From assembly GCA_947476735.1 (NCBI GenBank), contig CANJRZ010000003.1, forward strand, positions 1 to 57,573: a stretch of 57,573 nt of DNA, given 5' to 3'. The stretch's first letter is position 1, and each line of letters begins with the position of its first letter. Shown here piece by piece: positions 25,584 through 34,772 of the stretch. The translations under genes were made by a program, and so were the position numbers. The notes below the pieces were generated by a model. It made no database searches, was not told the DNA's origin, and saw only the letters and a list, made by a program, of their open reading frames with translations. This DNA comes from Sphingomonadaceae bacterium. Its GTDB lineage: Bacteria > Pseudomonadota > Alphaproteobacteria > Sphingomonadales > Sphingomonadaceae.

Positions 25584-26225
25584 TTAAACTCGAGTGGGCG
25601 TGAAGGCCGCGTGTGGATTCGGCGCACCGACGGGCACGATCATCGGCGCGGGCCTCGCCGTCGGCATGACGACAGTCTGTGTCGCGGGATGCGGTGCGCG
25701 CGTCGCTGGCGCGATCGCCGGGGCAGGAGCCGCCTGTGCGCTGCAAGCGCCGGCGCTCGTGCGGATCACTTTCGGCTGGTCGGCGCCAGCGGCGCCATCC
25801 GAGCTGTAGCTGATGGTCTGGGTGCAGCCATTGGCGTCGGTCGAGCTTGAAACGAAACTATACTGCATGACGCCGACCGGCTGGCCCTGCGCGTTGGTCA
25901 TGACCATGCCCTGACCACCCGGGCTCTGGCTCCCTGACTGCGTCATCGCAGCGTCCCGCATCATTGCTGCGGCCTGGGCTTCCATGGCAGCCGCCATGCG
26001 ATCCATCTCGGCAAAAGCGGAATCGGGGCCGAAGGCAGTGGTGAAAAAGTCGGCGGGGGCTGCCGGTACGGCGACCAGCTGGACCTCGCTCACGGGAATA
26101 TGTTCGACGGTGCCGTCGGGATGGGCGATCAGCATCATCTTGTTGTCATCACGAGCCGCAAGCGCGGCTCCGGCGAGCGCTGCCGCGGCGATTCCGGCAA
26201 TGACGGCGGTACGAAAGAAATGCAT
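25584..26225 (-). CDS. hypothetical secreted Ala/Pro/Met-rich protein
   Basis: Not a family I recognise. The 213-residue product has a Sec signal (GIAAAALAGAALAARDD). A short N-terminal conserved-looking part (HPDGTVEHIPVSEVQLV) is followed by a Met/Ala-rich segment (RMAAAMEAQAAAMMRDAAM), a central part with two Cys (NGCTQTIS and GACSAQ), then a Pro/Ala-rich low-complexity tail. A GGAGG site precedes the ATG and an intrinsic terminator follows the stop, so it is a single-gene unit. It may be a cell-surface or periplasmic protein; function unknown. Confidence 0.7.
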   Translation of the reverse strand: MHFFRTAVIAGIAAAALAGAALAARDDNKMMLIAHPDGTVEHIPVSEVQLVAVPAAPADFFTTAFGPDSAFAEMDRMAAAMEAQAAAMMRDAAMTQSGSQSPGGQGMVMTNAQGQPVGVMQYSFVSSSTDANGCTQTISYSSDGAAGADQPKVIRTSAGACSAQAAPAPAIAPATRAPHPATQTVVMPTARPAPMIVPVGAPNPHAAFTPTRV

Positions 26226-26261
26226 CGTTTTGCCTCCATTGATGGTTCGAGCATATGCAGC

Positions 26262-26927
26262 CTAATCGGGCCTAGATGAACCTCCGATAAACGGATTCGC
26301 ACCGATCATCCTGTCATGCCAACGGCTCAGCGCTAGCAATGCCAGGGCTGACCCCGCCAGGCACATCAGCATGTCCCATTGGGTGTCCCATATATCTCCC
26401 TGCGATCCGAGAAAGGCCTCGGCACCTGCGCCCAGTATCTTGGCGGCGGCGAATTCGATCAGCTCATAGAGCGCGCTGATCGCAAGGCAGATTGACAGGA
26501 TGAGGGGCGCCAGAAGCCACCGGAACCTGAGCCAGGCGCCACGCACGAAAATCTCGCGGATCACGATCGCCGGAACGAAGCCCTGCATCAAATGGCCGAA
26601 GCGATCATAGGGATTGCGGTCGAGCCCGAACCAATCCTGTACGGCGTAACCGAGCGGAACGCGCGCATAGCTGTAGGCCCCACCCAGCATCAGCACGCAG
26701 CCGTGAAAGGCGATCAGTCCAAGCGCGAGCGTTGAGAAGGTGAAGTGGTTGCGCAAAGCGAACAGCACCGGCCAGGCGATCAGGACCGGCACAACCTCCA
26801 TCCACCAGGTCGCACGATCATAAGGCATCCACCCAGACAGCAGCAGCCCCGTCCCCCACAGGCCGCCGAGCAGCAGGAGGTTCCTGGTGCTGCCTGTGGC
26901 CGGGATAGTCCCTCGCCTGTCCGTCAC
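26262..26927 (-). CDS. DUF2238 (YjdF-type) membrane protein
   Basis: Inner-membrane protein of 221 residues with five or six hydrophobic segments. The conserved NPYDRFGHLMQG and the late SQGDIWDTQWDM acidic motif mark the DUF2238 family, whose function is unknown. It overlaps the end of the MASE1-GGDEF gene by four bases, so the two are coupled. Its role may therefore be linked to the signalling protein, but this is inference from position. Confidence 0.85.
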   Translation of the reverse strand: MTDRRGTIPATGSTRNLLLLGGLWGTGLLLSGWMPYDRATWWMEVVPVLIAWPVLFALRNHFTFSTLALGLIAFHGCVLMLGGAYSYARVPLGYAVQDWFGLDRNPYDRFGHLMQGFVPAIVIREIFVRGAWLRFRWLLAPLILSICLAISALYELIEFAAAKILGAGAEAFLGSQGDIWDTQWDMLMCLAGSALALLALSRWHDRMIGANPFIGGSSRPD

Positions 26928-28561
26928 GACGGGCTGACCACCACGCGGTCGCGACCCGCTTGCTTAGCCTTGTAAAGGGCTGCGTCGGCGCGTCGCATCA
27001 GTTCGTCACGGCTAATTCCGGCAAAGGCCTCGGCGATGCCGCAGCTGATCGACAGGCGATGCTCGACCCCATCGCGCAAGATGATCGGTCTGGCCGCAAT
27101 CGCGCTTCGAATCGATTCGGCTATGCCATGCGCGAGATGCTCACCGGCACCGTCCAGGAGGATGGCAATCTCGTCGCCACCCAGCCGACCGATAATGTCC
27201 TGGTCGCGCACAAGCGCGCGCAAGCGATGATGGATCTCGACCAATACGGCGTCGCCGGCCGGGTGCCCGTGCCGGTCGTTGACCTGCTTGAAATGATCGA
27301 TGTCGATCATCACGAGCGTGAGATGATTGCCGATCAGGTGCAACAGCACATGCTCGAGATGGGTCATGAAGGCCGCATGGTTGAGCGCGCCGGTAAGGCC
27401 GTCGGTCGAAGCCGCCAGCGCGAGACTGATCTCGCGCTCCTTGCGCATCGTGATGTCCCGTATCGCGCCGATTGCGCCATAGGTGCGGCCATCCTGGTCG
27501 GTCAGCGCACGGATCGTGCATTCGAGCCAGTCATCGGGGCGGTGGCGCGGGCGGAACTCGCAGTAACTGACCTTGCCGGGATTGGCCAACGCCTCCGCGA
27601 TCGAATGAACGAGCGATTCTTCGTGGCGCTCATCCGCCAGCGATGCGAGCAGGCTTCCCACCAGCGCGCGCGCGTCGACGCCAAGCAGCTTCGCGGTGGC
27701 ACCGGAGGACTGGATACAATGGCCCTGCTCGTCGAGCCTCACCAGCGTGTCGGCGGATTCCGACGCGAGCAGGCGAAGACTCGCTTCGCTCTCCGCAAGC
27801 CGCCGCGCCATGGTTCGCCGGGCATTCAGAGCGGCGGTGACCGGCAGGGTCATCAACAGCAGAACGGCGAGGTAGAATTGCAGGAAGAGCGCCTGGCTGG
27901 GCTTGTCCGGGATCATCGCCGCGATCGGTCCATGGCCGTACATCGTACAGACGACGCCGATGACCGCCGCGATGATCAGGGAAATCTTGCTGCCGAACTG
28001 GCCGAGGCGAAAGGTCGCGAGCATCACGGGCGGAGCCATCAGGAACAGCATCGGATAGCCGACCACCAGAAAGGTGAAGAGACCGCACAGGATGACGAGC
28101 GCGAAGATCGCCGCCGTTTCGATCAGCGATGACCGGCTCATCTCGGCAACCCAGCGGGAAAACGCGCCTGATATGATTCCCAGGAAGAGCGGCGTGAAGA
28201 TCACGAATCCCAGTGCGCCAGCGACATACCAGGTCGAATAGGAGTCCCAGAGGTGCTGGCCGAACAAATAGTGGGCGGTGAGAGCGCCGCCAACGCTGCT
28301 CACTGCGGGTGCAATGATGCCGCCGATCAGCACGAAGCGCACCACCGAACGAATATTCTCGAGCGGGTTGCCATAGGCATTGTCGCGCTGAAGCAACATG
28401 GCGGCGATGAATATCCCCGCCATGTTCGAGAGGCTGTACAGAGCGGAAGCAGTAACCCCGCCATAAGTGACCAGATTGGCGATCACGTTGCCGGCGAAGC
28501 CGCATGTCAGGAACATTAGCCAGCGACGGGGAGGGATTGGCAGGATCAGCGCCAGCAACAA
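26924..28561 (-). CDS. MASE1-PAS-GGDEF diguanylate cyclase, start uncertain
   Basis: Membrane sensor predicted to make cyclic di-GMP. Order: about eight membrane helices of the MASE1 type, a PAS domain (SASLRLLASESADTLVRLD onward), and a GGDEF domain with RLGGDEIAILL. An RDQD placed five residues before GGDEI is a complete RxxD inhibitory site. The track starts at a TTG at 28561, but the same frame stays open upstream to a TAG at 28727-28729 and encodes what looks like the first MASE1 helix (GGLGYLLLAWGTILLTAG). No ATG, GTG or TTG lies in that extension, only CTG codons. The true start is therefore unclear. Confidence 0.86.
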   Translation of the reverse strand: MLLALILPIPPRRWLMFLTCGFAGNVIANLVTYGGVTASALYSLSNMAGIFIAAMLLQRDNAYGNPLENIRSVVRFVLIGGIIAPAVSSVGGALTAHYLFGQHLWDSYSTWYVAGALGFVIFTPLFLGIISGAFSRWVAEMSRSSLIETAAIFALVILCGLFTFLVVGYPMLFLMAPPVMLATFRLGQFGSKISLIIAAVIGVVCTMYGHGPIAAMIPDKPSQALFLQFYLAVLLLMTLPVTAALNARRTMARRLAESEASLRLLASESADTLVRLDEQGHCIQSSGATAKLLGVDARALVGSLLASLADERHEESLVHSIAEALANPGKVSYCEFRPRHRPDDWLECTIRALTDQDGRTYGAIGAIRDITMRKEREISLALAASTDGLTGALNHAAFMTHLEHVLLHLIGNHLTLVMIDIDHFKQVNDRHGHPAGDAVLVEIHHRLRALVRDQDIIGRLGGDEIAILLDGAGEHLAHGIAESIRSAIAARPIILRDGVEHRLSISCGIAEAFAGISRDELMRRADAALYKAKQAGRDRVVVSPS

Positions 28562-28840
28562 CGCATCCGCGGGCCAGATCGTCGAAATATATCCGCTGCC
28601 GGCGGTGAGCAGAATCGTCCCCCAGGCGAGCAGCAGATAGCCCAGCCCGCCGGCTGCCGGAGCCAGAAAATTCCGATATGCCCGGTCACCGCTCAGTGGT
28701 TTGGTCCCATTTTCAGCGTCTGGATTCTAGTCTCGACCGCTTTGCTGTACGGAACGGAAAGGCGCACAATAACGTCAATTCGGTGCCTATGTGCATTGAT
28801 TCGCCAGATGGAACCAAGTCAAATTGACACAGGTCGCGCT

Positions 28841-28854
28841 GTGACCTGGGTCAC
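28841..28854. promoter_or_regulatory. operator-like palindrome
   Basis: GTGACC and GGTCAC around TG form a perfect inverted repeat. It lies 38 bases before the ATG at 28893 and 17 bases after a TTGACA (28824-28829), so it would overlap the -10 region of a promoter using that -35 box. A flanking AGGT..ACCT pair widens the symmetry. This suggests a repressor site. Confidence 0.45.
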
Positions 28855-28892
28855 CTCGGTTTCCCGGCATCCGGTATAGTGCCAATGGCACT

Positions 28893-29204
28893 ATGTGGCC
28901 GTTCAGGAAAAAGCGATCGCGGCAAGCGGAGACGCTTGCAATCATCGACGAGGCGATCGTCTTTGCTGCCGACCGTTGGCACTTCTTCAGCCGTTCGGTT
29001 GCGGTCACACCGGATATGGACCTGCGTGAGCGCATTGCCCTGTTCGCACGGTCGCTGGAAGCCAGCCTGCACAGCCGTCACCCTGAACTGGCCGCTGCAC
29101 CTGATGAAGTGATTGTCCTGATCGTAGCCAAAGGTGTCGAGCAGGCGGGAACGGCGCCGCGTCACGAAATTGAACGGGCACTCGGGATATTGTTGCCGCC
29201 CTGA
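28893..29204 (+). CDS. small hypothetical protein
   Basis: A 103-residue protein that I do not recognise. It begins with a basic stretch (MWPFRKKRSRQ), lacks a signal peptide, and reads as alternating helices with LRERIALFARSLEASL and PDEVIVLIVAKGVEQAG. Charge and hydrophobicity pattern look like a real cytoplasmic protein, and codon use is like its neighbours. No strong ribosome binding site precedes the ATG. It stands between the divergent MASE1-GGDEF gene and the convergent pth. Confidence 0.62.
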   Translation: MWPFRKKRSRQAETLAIIDEAIVFAADRWHFFSRSVAVTPDMDLRERIALFARSLEASLHSRHPELAAAPDEVIVLIVAKGVEQAGTAPRHEIERALGILLPP

Positions 29205-29220
29205 CCGGCTCGTGTCCCGT

Positions 29221-29796
29221 TCAGTCCCGATCCGCAAGTCTCAGAGCGATCTCGCTCATAAAGCGAGGATCGTCTCCCGCGGCGAGCCAGCCCGCAACGC
29301 TGGCGATCGCGCCCAGCATTTCGGCGAGCGGATCCAATTCCGCTTTAACATAATTGCCGAGGACATATCCGGTCACGCGATCCTTGTGCCCGGGATGCCC
29401 GATGCCGATCCGCACCCGGCGAAATTCGTTGCCGATATGAGCCTCGGCCGAGCGTAAGCCGTTATGGCCGGCGGTGCCGCCGCCAATCTTGACCTTGACC
29501 TTGAAGGGAGCGAGGTCGAGCTCGTCGTGGAAGACGGTGACGTCGCCGGTTTCGGCCTTGAAAAAGCGCGTCGCTTCGCCGATCGACCGTCCGCTTTCGT
29601 TCATGAATGTTGCGGGCTTGAGCAGCAGGATGCGCTGACTTCCGATCCGGCCCTGCGCCGCCCAGCCCTGGAATTGCTTCTTCCACGGCTCGAATTGATG
29701 GACCTCGGCGATCGTGTCGACCGCCATGAAACCCACATTGTGCCGGTGCATCGCATATTGCGCGCCCGGATTGCCGAGGCCGACCCAGATCTGCAT
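29221..29796 (-). CDS. pth: peptidyl-tRNA hydrolase
   Basis: Frees tRNA from prematurely released peptidyl-tRNA. The 191-residue protein begins MQIWVGLGNPGAQYAMHRHN, with catalytic His in the HRHNVGF region, then KPATFMNESGRS and HDELDLAPF with the active-site Asp, and GGGTAGHNGLRS. It follows rplY on the same strand after a terminator hairpin, the common rplY-pth arrangement. Confidence 0.96.
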   Translation of the reverse strand: MQIWVGLGNPGAQYAMHRHNVGFMAVDTIAEVHQFEPWKKQFQGWAAQGRIGSQRILLLKPATFMNESGRSIGEATRFFKAETGDVTVFHDELDLAPFKVKVKIGGGTAGHNGLRSAEAHIGNEFRRVRIGIGHPGHKDRVTGYVLGNYVKAELDPLAEMLGAIASVAGWLAAGDDPRFMSEIALRLADRD

Positions 29797-29822
29797 GGCG
29801 TGCCTCTATCCGCTCACGGTCA

Positions 29823-29860
29823 CAAAAAGAAGGGCCCCGGCGGATGTCCGACGGGGCCCC
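29823..29860 (-). terminator. intrinsic terminator between rplY and pth
   Basis: On the minus strand GGGGCCCCGTCGG and CCGCCGGGGCCC form a long GC stem over ACAT, followed by TTCTTTTTG. It lies 28 bases after the rplY stop and about 27 bases before the pth ATG, so it would reduce readthrough from rplY into pth. Confidence 0.85.
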
Positions 29861-29888
29861 AATCTCTTCGATGGCGATTGGCTCAGCC

Positions 29889-30506
29889 TTAAGCGGCTGT
29901 CTCGCCACCTTCTTCAGCGTCACCGCCTTCGGAGCTCTTGAGCGCCGAAGGAGCAACGATCGTTGCGATGGTGATATCGGTGTGATCGACCGCAGTCGCG
30001 CCCTTGGGCAGGGTGATCTGCGAAAGGTGGATGTTCTCGCCGACTTCGAGGCCCTTGAGCGAGATAGCGACCTCATCGGGAATCTCGGCGGCATCGCAGA
30101 TCAGGCCGAGATCATGAATGACGATATTGAGAACGCCGCCGCGCTTGATGCCGGGCGAAAGCTCTTCGTCGATGAAGTGGACGGGAACGTTCACGGTCAC
30201 CTTCGAATGTTCGCCGATGCGCAGGAAGTCCGCATGGAGCGGCCGATCGCTGACGGGATGGAACTGAACGTCTTTTGGCAGGGTGCGGATCTTCTTGCCC
30301 GCAACGTCGAGCATGACGACGCTGTTGAAGAAATGCCCGGTGTTGAGCATCTTCATGATCACCTTCTCTTCGAGGTGGATCGCAATCGGTTCCTGCTTGT
30401 CGCCGTAGATAACGGCGGGGACGCGGCCTTCGCGGCGGATGGCGCGGGAGGCTCCCTTGCCAGCCCGCTCACGCACCTCGGCCACAAGATCGAGCACTTC
30501 GCTCAT
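29889..30506 (-). CDS. rplY: 50S ribosomal protein L25 (CTC/TL5 form)
   Basis: Binds 5S rRNA. The 205-residue product is the long form: an N-terminal L25 domain ([24 protein letters not shown]) plus the C-terminal TL5 domain, ending in a short acidic tail ([14 protein letters not shown]). The short E. coli L25 lacks the second domain. It is transcribed before pth and divergent from the pseudouridine synthase gene. Confidence 0.95.
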   Translation of the reverse strand: MSEVLDLVAEVRERAGKGASRAIRREGRVPAVIYGDKQEPIAIHLEEKVIMKMLNTGHFFNSVVMLDVAGKKIRTLPKDVQFHPVSDRPLHADFLRIGEHSKVTVNVPVHFIDEELSPGIKRGGVLNIVIHDLGLICDAAEIPDEVAISLKGLEVGENIHLSQITLPKGATAVDHTDITIATIVAPSALKSSEGGDAEEGGETAA

Positions 30507-30664
30507 AACTTGCTCCAGTTCGCTTGAGTTTCACAAACCCGCCTGCCTCCAGGGATGACCAGACGGGATGGGCGCGCATAGAGGGATCGCGTGCTAAAGG
30601 CAAGCGAATGGCGCTTCGACCGCATTCAATTGCCGAGAGCGCCCGTGCGGTGCATGGGGACGCG

Positions 30665-31324
30665 ATGCTCGACGAACATATCCTCTTCATTGATGGCGAA
30701 GCGATGGTGATCGACAAGCCATCGGGCCTGCCGGTCGATCCGCCGCGCGACGGCAGTATCAGCCTCGAGAATCATCTCCAGTCGCTGAGCTTCGGTTTCA
30801 AGCGCTGGCCGAGCGCGGTCCACCGGCTTGATCGTGACACCTCGGGTTGCCTGCTGCTCGCGCGCAATCCGAAGGCGCATAAGCGCTTCGCGCTCGCCTT
30901 CGAGGAGGGGCGGGTGGAGAAGACCTATCTGGCGATCCTCGACGGCATTCCCACAGAGATTGAGGGACTGGTCGATCTGCCGCTTGGTAAGACCTCGACG
31001 CGCGAGAGTGGCTGGCGGATGGTCGGTGATCCGCGAGGCAAGCCCGCGACTACGGCGTGGCGGGTGGTTGCGACCGAGGGGCGGCTTGCGCTGGTCGAGT
31101 TCAAGCCCACCACCGGACGCACCCACCAGATCCGCGTTCACGCTGCAACCGGTATCGGCGTCCCGATCTTCGGCGATCCGGTCTATGGCCGGGGCGGCGC
31201 CAAGGGGGTGACCCTGCTCCATGCGTCCCGACTCGTCGTTCCGCGCGGGGAGAAGCAGTGGATCAAGGCATCCGCACCGCTCCCCGAGCGCTTTACCGCG
31301 CTGGGCTTTGCCGATCCGGCCTGA
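30665..31324 (+). CDS. RluA-family pseudouridine synthase
   Basis: Isomerises uridine in RNA. The catalytic motif is HRLDRDTSGCLLLAR with the Asp nucleophile, after AMVIDKPSGLPVD, and the later KPTTGRTHQIRVH block is the family signature. There is no S4 domain, so it is of the RluA/TruC-like small type. The start is uncertain: ATG at 30608 gives 239 residues, ATG at 30665 (MLDEHILFIDGE) gives 219 and has a GGGGA site just ahead, so I use the latter. The next gene, arfB, follows after 16 bases. Confidence 0.88.
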   Translation: MLDEHILFIDGEAMVIDKPSGLPVDPPRDGSISLENHLQSLSFGFKRWPSAVHRLDRDTSGCLLLARNPKAHKRFALAFEEGRVEKTYLAILDGIPTEIEGLVDLPLGKTSTRESGWRMVGDPRGKPATTAWRVVATEGRLALVEFKPTTGRTHQIRVHAATGIGVPIFGDPVYGRGGAKGVTLLHASRLVVPRGEKQWIKASAPLPERFTALGFADPA

Positions 31325-31340
31325 CGCCCGAGGAAAGCCG

Positions 31341-31766
31341 ATGCCGCGCATCCCCGTCACCGATCATATTTCGATCGACTCCGACGAGATCGAGGAGCGC
31401 TTCGTCCGGGCGAGCGGGCCGGGCGGCCAGAATGTCAACAAGGTGTCGAGCGCGGTCGAACTGCGCTTTGACGCGCGGGGATCGCCGTCGCTGCCCGACG
31501 CGGTGTCGGCGCGGGTCCAGAAGCTGGCCGGTTCGCGGCTGACGCTGGACGGCGTAATCGTCATCCAGGCGCAGGAATATCGCGACCAGCCACGCAACCG
31601 CGAAGCCGCGCTCGAACGGCTGCTCGATCTGATCCGCCAGGCGACGATCGTCCCCAAGCGGCGCAAGGCCACCAAGGCGACCTATTCGTCGAAGGTCAAG
31701 CGGCTTGAGGGCAAGACAAAGCGTTCGACCGTGAAGGCGGCCCGGGGCAAGCCGAAGCTCGACTGA
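31341..31766 (+). CDS. arfB: alternative ribosome-rescue factor ArfB
   Basis: Codon-independent peptidyl-tRNA hydrolase that frees stalled ribosomes. The catalytic GGQ is in ASGPGGQNVNKVSSAVELR, and the C-terminal tail is strongly basic (KRRKATKATYSSKVKRLEGK), as needed to enter the empty mRNA channel. It is 141 residues from the ATG at 31341, which has GAGGAAA ahead; the longer track ORF starts in the preceding gene. No tmRNA gene is visible in this window. Confidence 0.94.
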   Translation: MPRIPVTDHISIDSDEIEERFVRASGPGGQNVNKVSSAVELRFDARGSPSLPDAVSARVQKLAGSRLTLDGVIVIQAQEYRDQPRNREAALERLLDLIRQATIVPKRRKATKATYSSKVKRLEGKTKRSTVKAARGKPKLD

Positions 31767-31772
31767 TCGGGA

Positions 31773-32249
31773 TCATATGCCGCTGGCATGATAAATGCCG
31801 ACGGCGGCGATGAACCCCATGAGGAGGCCGCCAAGCGCTATCGAGGCGACGAGCGAGGTGCAACGAAGCTGCTTCTCGGCGAGTGCGGCCTGCCAGAGGG
31901 CGAGTGACAGCGGCAGATAGAGCAGCGTGCCGGTGACCAGTCCGGGCGAGTGGCGGTCATAAGCCACCACGCTGGCGAGGTGATAGATCAGGTTCCAGAA
32001 CAGGTGCGCCGCTGCCCAGGCCAGCATCCAGAAGACGGCCGCCGGCTGCTGCGTCTTCGCCGTCCATTGGACGAGCAGCGCCATGATGACGATGAAGGCG
32101 AGGTTGCTGCCGAGGAATATCGACAACTCCATCGGGTAGCCGCTCACCTGGCCGGCATAAGCGGGATAGCCGGTCAGATACTCCTCGGCGACATGCATCA
32201 GGAATGCGATCGGCAATAGCCAGATCAGGCGATAGAAGGACAATGTCAT
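31773..32249 (-). CDS. HXXEE domain membrane protein
   Basis: A 158-residue protein with four or five hydrophobic helices. The first carries HVAEEYLTGYPAYAG, the HxxEE motif that names the family, with further His in the second half (AHLFWNLIYHLASVV). Function is unknown; a metal site has been suggested by the motif alone. GGGGGAGG precedes the ATG. It ends seven bases from the convergent arfB gene. Confidence 0.85.
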   Translation of the reverse strand: MTLSFYRLIWLLPIAFLMHVAEEYLTGYPAYAGQVSGYPMELSIFLGSNLAFIVIMALLVQWTAKTQQPAAVFWMLAWAAAHLFWNLIYHLASVVAYDRHSPGLVTGTLLYLPLSLALWQAALAEKQLRCTSLVASIALGGLLMGFIAAVGIYHASGI

Positions 32250-32331
32250 GACCGGCCTCCCCCTTTTGAAGCGGGGACGATACGCCTAGCGGGTTGAAGC
32301 GCAAGCCGAGCCGGTCCAGACTAGGGGCGTC

Positions 32332-32820
32332 ATGTACAAGTTCGACATCGATAAATATGGCGACAAGGCGGAGTTCTACGCCGACATGTGTGCTGCGCTC
32401 GCCGCGCTGACCGCCGACGAGCCCGATGCGATCGCCAACATGGCCAACGCTGCGGCGCTGATCTGGGAATATCTGCCTGATCTCAACTGGGCGGGGTTCT
32501 ACCGCGCGGTTGGAGAGGAGCTGGTGCTGGGACCGTTCCAGGGCAAGACCGCCTGCATTCGCATCCCGTTCGGCAGAGGCGTGTGCGGGACCGCGGCGGC
32601 GACCCGCGAGCCGCAATGCGTGCCCGACGTTCACGCCTTTCCGGGGCATATCGCCTGCGACGCACTTTCGGCTTCGGAGCTGGTGATGCCGATCGTCCAC
32701 GCAGGGCGGCTGCTCGGGGTCCTCGATCTCGACAGCCCGATCAAGGGCCGGTTTGACGAGGTCGACGTTACGGGCTGCGCTGAACTGATGGCGGTGCTGG
32801 GACCGAGGTTGGCAGGCTAA
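32332..32820 (+). CDS. msrC: free methionine-(R)-sulfoxide reductase (GAF domain)
   Basis: Reduces free methionine-R-sulfoxide, using a GAF-fold active site. Conserved blocks are NWAGFYR, LGPFQGKTACIRI, GRGVCGTAA and VPDVHAFPGHIACDALSASE, which hold the three conserved Cys. Length 162 fits. No linked signalling domain is present, which favours the enzyme over a regulatory GAF protein. It is divergent from the HXXEE gene. Confidence 0.9.
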   Translation: MYKFDIDKYGDKAEFYADMCAALAALTADEPDAIANMANAAALIWEYLPDLNWAGFYRAVGEELVLGPFQGKTACIRIPFGRGVCGTAAATREPQCVPDVHAFPGHIACDALSASELVMPIVHAGRLLGVLDLDSPIKGRFDEVDVTGCAELMAVLGPRLAG

Positions 32821-32832
32821 TAGCTATTGAGC

Positions 32833-32854
32833 CCTCGCCCGTCCGCGGGCGAGG
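32833..32854. terminator. hairpin between convergent msrC and usp genes
   Basis: CCTCGCCCG and CGGGCGAGG pair perfectly over a TCCG loop. It sits 13 bases after the msrC stop and 15 bases before the end of the convergent stress-protein gene. No T-run follows, so it may act with Rho or as a stabilising 3' stem for both messages. Confidence 0.55.
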
Positions 32855-32868
32855 ATCGGAGGCTTGGA

Positions 32869-33324
32869 TCAGCTCAGCCGATCCAGAGCCTCTTCGCTCA
32901 ACGAACCCGGCACGATCATTAAAGGGCAGGGGAGCTGGCCGGAGTCTGCGCCGGCGAAATGGCTGACCAGTTTGCCGGGATTGCCGCTCGCATGGGCACC
33001 AAGAACCAGTGCCGCGACATGCGGCTGCTCGGTGAGTAGTTCACGGACGATCGTGATCGGATCGCCCTGGCGCACGGTGATCGACGGCATGATGCCGGTT
33101 TCCTCGATCAGTGTGCTCGCTGCCTCGGCGATCATCGCCTCGGCGCGGAGCCGGGCTTCTTCCTCCATCGCCGCCTGTACAGCGCCCCACTGGACGAACT
33201 CCTGTGGAGCGACGAGCGCCAATATCTCGACGGCGCCGCCCGTCTTTGTGGCACGCCGCGCGGCGAAGCGCAGGGCAACCCGGGAAGCGTCATTATCGTC
33301 GATGACAACCAGATAGGTACGCAC
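32869..33324 (-). CDS. universal stress protein (UspA family)
   Basis: A single Usp domain of 151 residues, opening VRTYLVVIDDNDASRVALRF and ending with LVLGAHASGNPGKLVSHFAG, SGQLPCPLMIVPG, the ATP-type motif region. The track starts at a GTG at 33366; I prefer the GTG at 33324 because GGGGGAG precedes it and the product then begins in the normal place. It is divergent from pdhC with about 147 bp between. Confidence 0.85.
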   Translation of the reverse strand: MRTYLVVIDDNDASRVALRFAARRATKTGGAVEILALVAPQEFVQWGAVQAAMEEEARLRAEAMIAEAASTLIEETGIMPSITVRQGDPITIVRELLTEQPHVAALVLGAHASGNPGKLVSHFAGADSGQLPCPLMIVPGSLSEEALDRLS

Positions 33325-33471
33325 TGCGGCGTCGCTCCCCCGATATTTAACGGAACGGTGCGCCACTTGCCCGATTTGCGCAACCCTAGGCTATCCCACA
33401 CTTGACCTCGTAACCATCAACGCGGATGAGGAATGCGCATCGACCCCAATCCGCCCGCAGGGGATTTACAT

Positions 33472-34770
33472 ATGCCGATCGAGTTGAAGATGCCCGCCCT
33501 CTCGCCGACGATGGAGGAGGGAACACTCGCCAAATGGCTGGTGAAGGAGGGCGATATGGTGCGCTCGGGCGACCTCCTGGCGGAAATCGAGACCGACAAG
33601 GCGACGATGGAGTTCGAGGCGGTCGACGAAGGCACGATCGCGAAGCTCGTCATCGCCGAAGGCACCGAGGGCGTGAAGGTTGGCGCAGTGATTGCACTGA
33701 TCCAGGGCGAGGATGAAGAGGCTGCACCGGCAAAGGCTGTGGCCAAGGCCGAGGAACCCAAGAAGGTGGAAGCCAAGCCCGTACCGAAGGCGGAAACTCC
33801 AGCCAAGGCGGCCGAACCGGCGCCTGCACCGGCGCCCGCCGCATCGGGCGACCGGATCAAGGCGAGCCCGCTGGCGAAGCGGCTGGCGGCTGCGCAGGGC
33901 ATCGACCTCGCGGACGTCGAGGGCACGGGCCCCGGCGGCCGTATCATCAAGTCCGATCTGGACGGGGCGCCGACAGGCGCCGCCAAGTCGCCGGCTGCTC
34001 CTGTCGCCGCACCACAGCCTGTCGCAGAAGCCAAGCCCGCAGCAGCAGCTGCGCCTGCGTCTGTCTCGATCTCCGACGACATTCCGCACGAGACCGTCAA
34101 GCTCTCGAGCATGCGCAAGGTCATCGCGCGTCGGCTCAGCGAGTCGATGCAGCAGGCCCCGCACATCTATCTCACGGTCGATATTCAACTCGACGCGCTG
34201 CTCAAGCTGCGCGGCCAGCTCAACCAGTCGCTCGAACCGCGCGGTATCAAGCTCTCGGTCAATGACCTGCTGATCAAGGCGCTAGCCGTGGCCCTCATTG
34301 AAGTGCCCGACTGCAATGTTTCCTTCGCGGGCGAGACTCTGATCAAATATAAGCGCGCCGACATTTCGGTCGCGGTGGCGATCCCGGGCGGGCTGATCAC
34401 GCCGATCATCAAGGGTGCAGACACGAAGGGCGTAGCCGCGATTGCGACCGAGGCGAAGGACCTCGCCCAGCGCGCCAAGGAGGGCAAATTGCTGCCCACC
34501 GAATATCAGGGCGGCACCGCTTCGATCTCGAACATGGGAATGTTCGGCATCAAGCAGTTCACAGCGGTGATCAACCCGCCCCAGGCGATGATCATGGCGG
34601 TCGGTTCGGGCGAGAAGCGGCCCTATGTCATCAATGACGCTCTCGCGACCGCGACGATCATGACCGCGACGGGCAGCTTCGATCACCGTGCGATCGACGG
34701 CGCGGTCGGCGCGCAGCTGATGGCGGCGTTCAAGCGGCTGGTCGAAAATCCGCTCGGCATGCTGGCCTGA
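33472..34770 (+). CDS. pdhC: pyruvate dehydrogenase E2, dihydrolipoamide acetyltransferase
   Basis: Core subunit of the pyruvate dehydrogenase complex. An N-terminal lipoyl domain ([17 protein letters not shown], lipoyl Lys in [11 protein letters not shown]), an Ala/Pro/Lys-rich linker, a peripheral-subunit binding domain ([16 protein letters not shown]), a second linker, then the catalytic domain ending [13 protein letters not shown] with the His and Asp of the active site. It is 432 residues. The ATG at 33472 follows AGGGG; the track's earlier start is not needed. A thioesterase gene starts two bases after its stop; E1 genes are not adjacent. Confidence 0.94.
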   Translation: MPIELKMPALSPTMEEGTLAKWLVKEGDMVRSGDLLAEIETDKATMEFEAVDEGTIAKLVIAEGTEGVKVGAVIALIQGEDEEAAPAKAVAKAEEPKKVEAKPVPKAETPAKAAEPAPAPAPAASGDRIKASPLAKRLAAAQGIDLADVEGTGPGGRIIKSDLDGAPTGAAKSPAAPVAAPQPVAEAKPAAAAAPASVSISDDIPHETVKLSSMRKVIARRLSESMQQAPHIYLTVDIQLDALLKLRGQLNQSLEPRGIKLSVNDLLIKALAVALIEVPDCNVSFAGETLIKYKRADISVAVAIPGGLITPIIKGADTKGVAAIATEAKDLAQRAKEGKLLPTEYQGGTASISNMGMFGIKQFTAVINPPQAMIMAVGSGEKRPYVINDALATATIMTATGSFDHRAIDGAVGAQLMAAFKRLVENPLGMLA

Positions 34771-34772
34771 AC

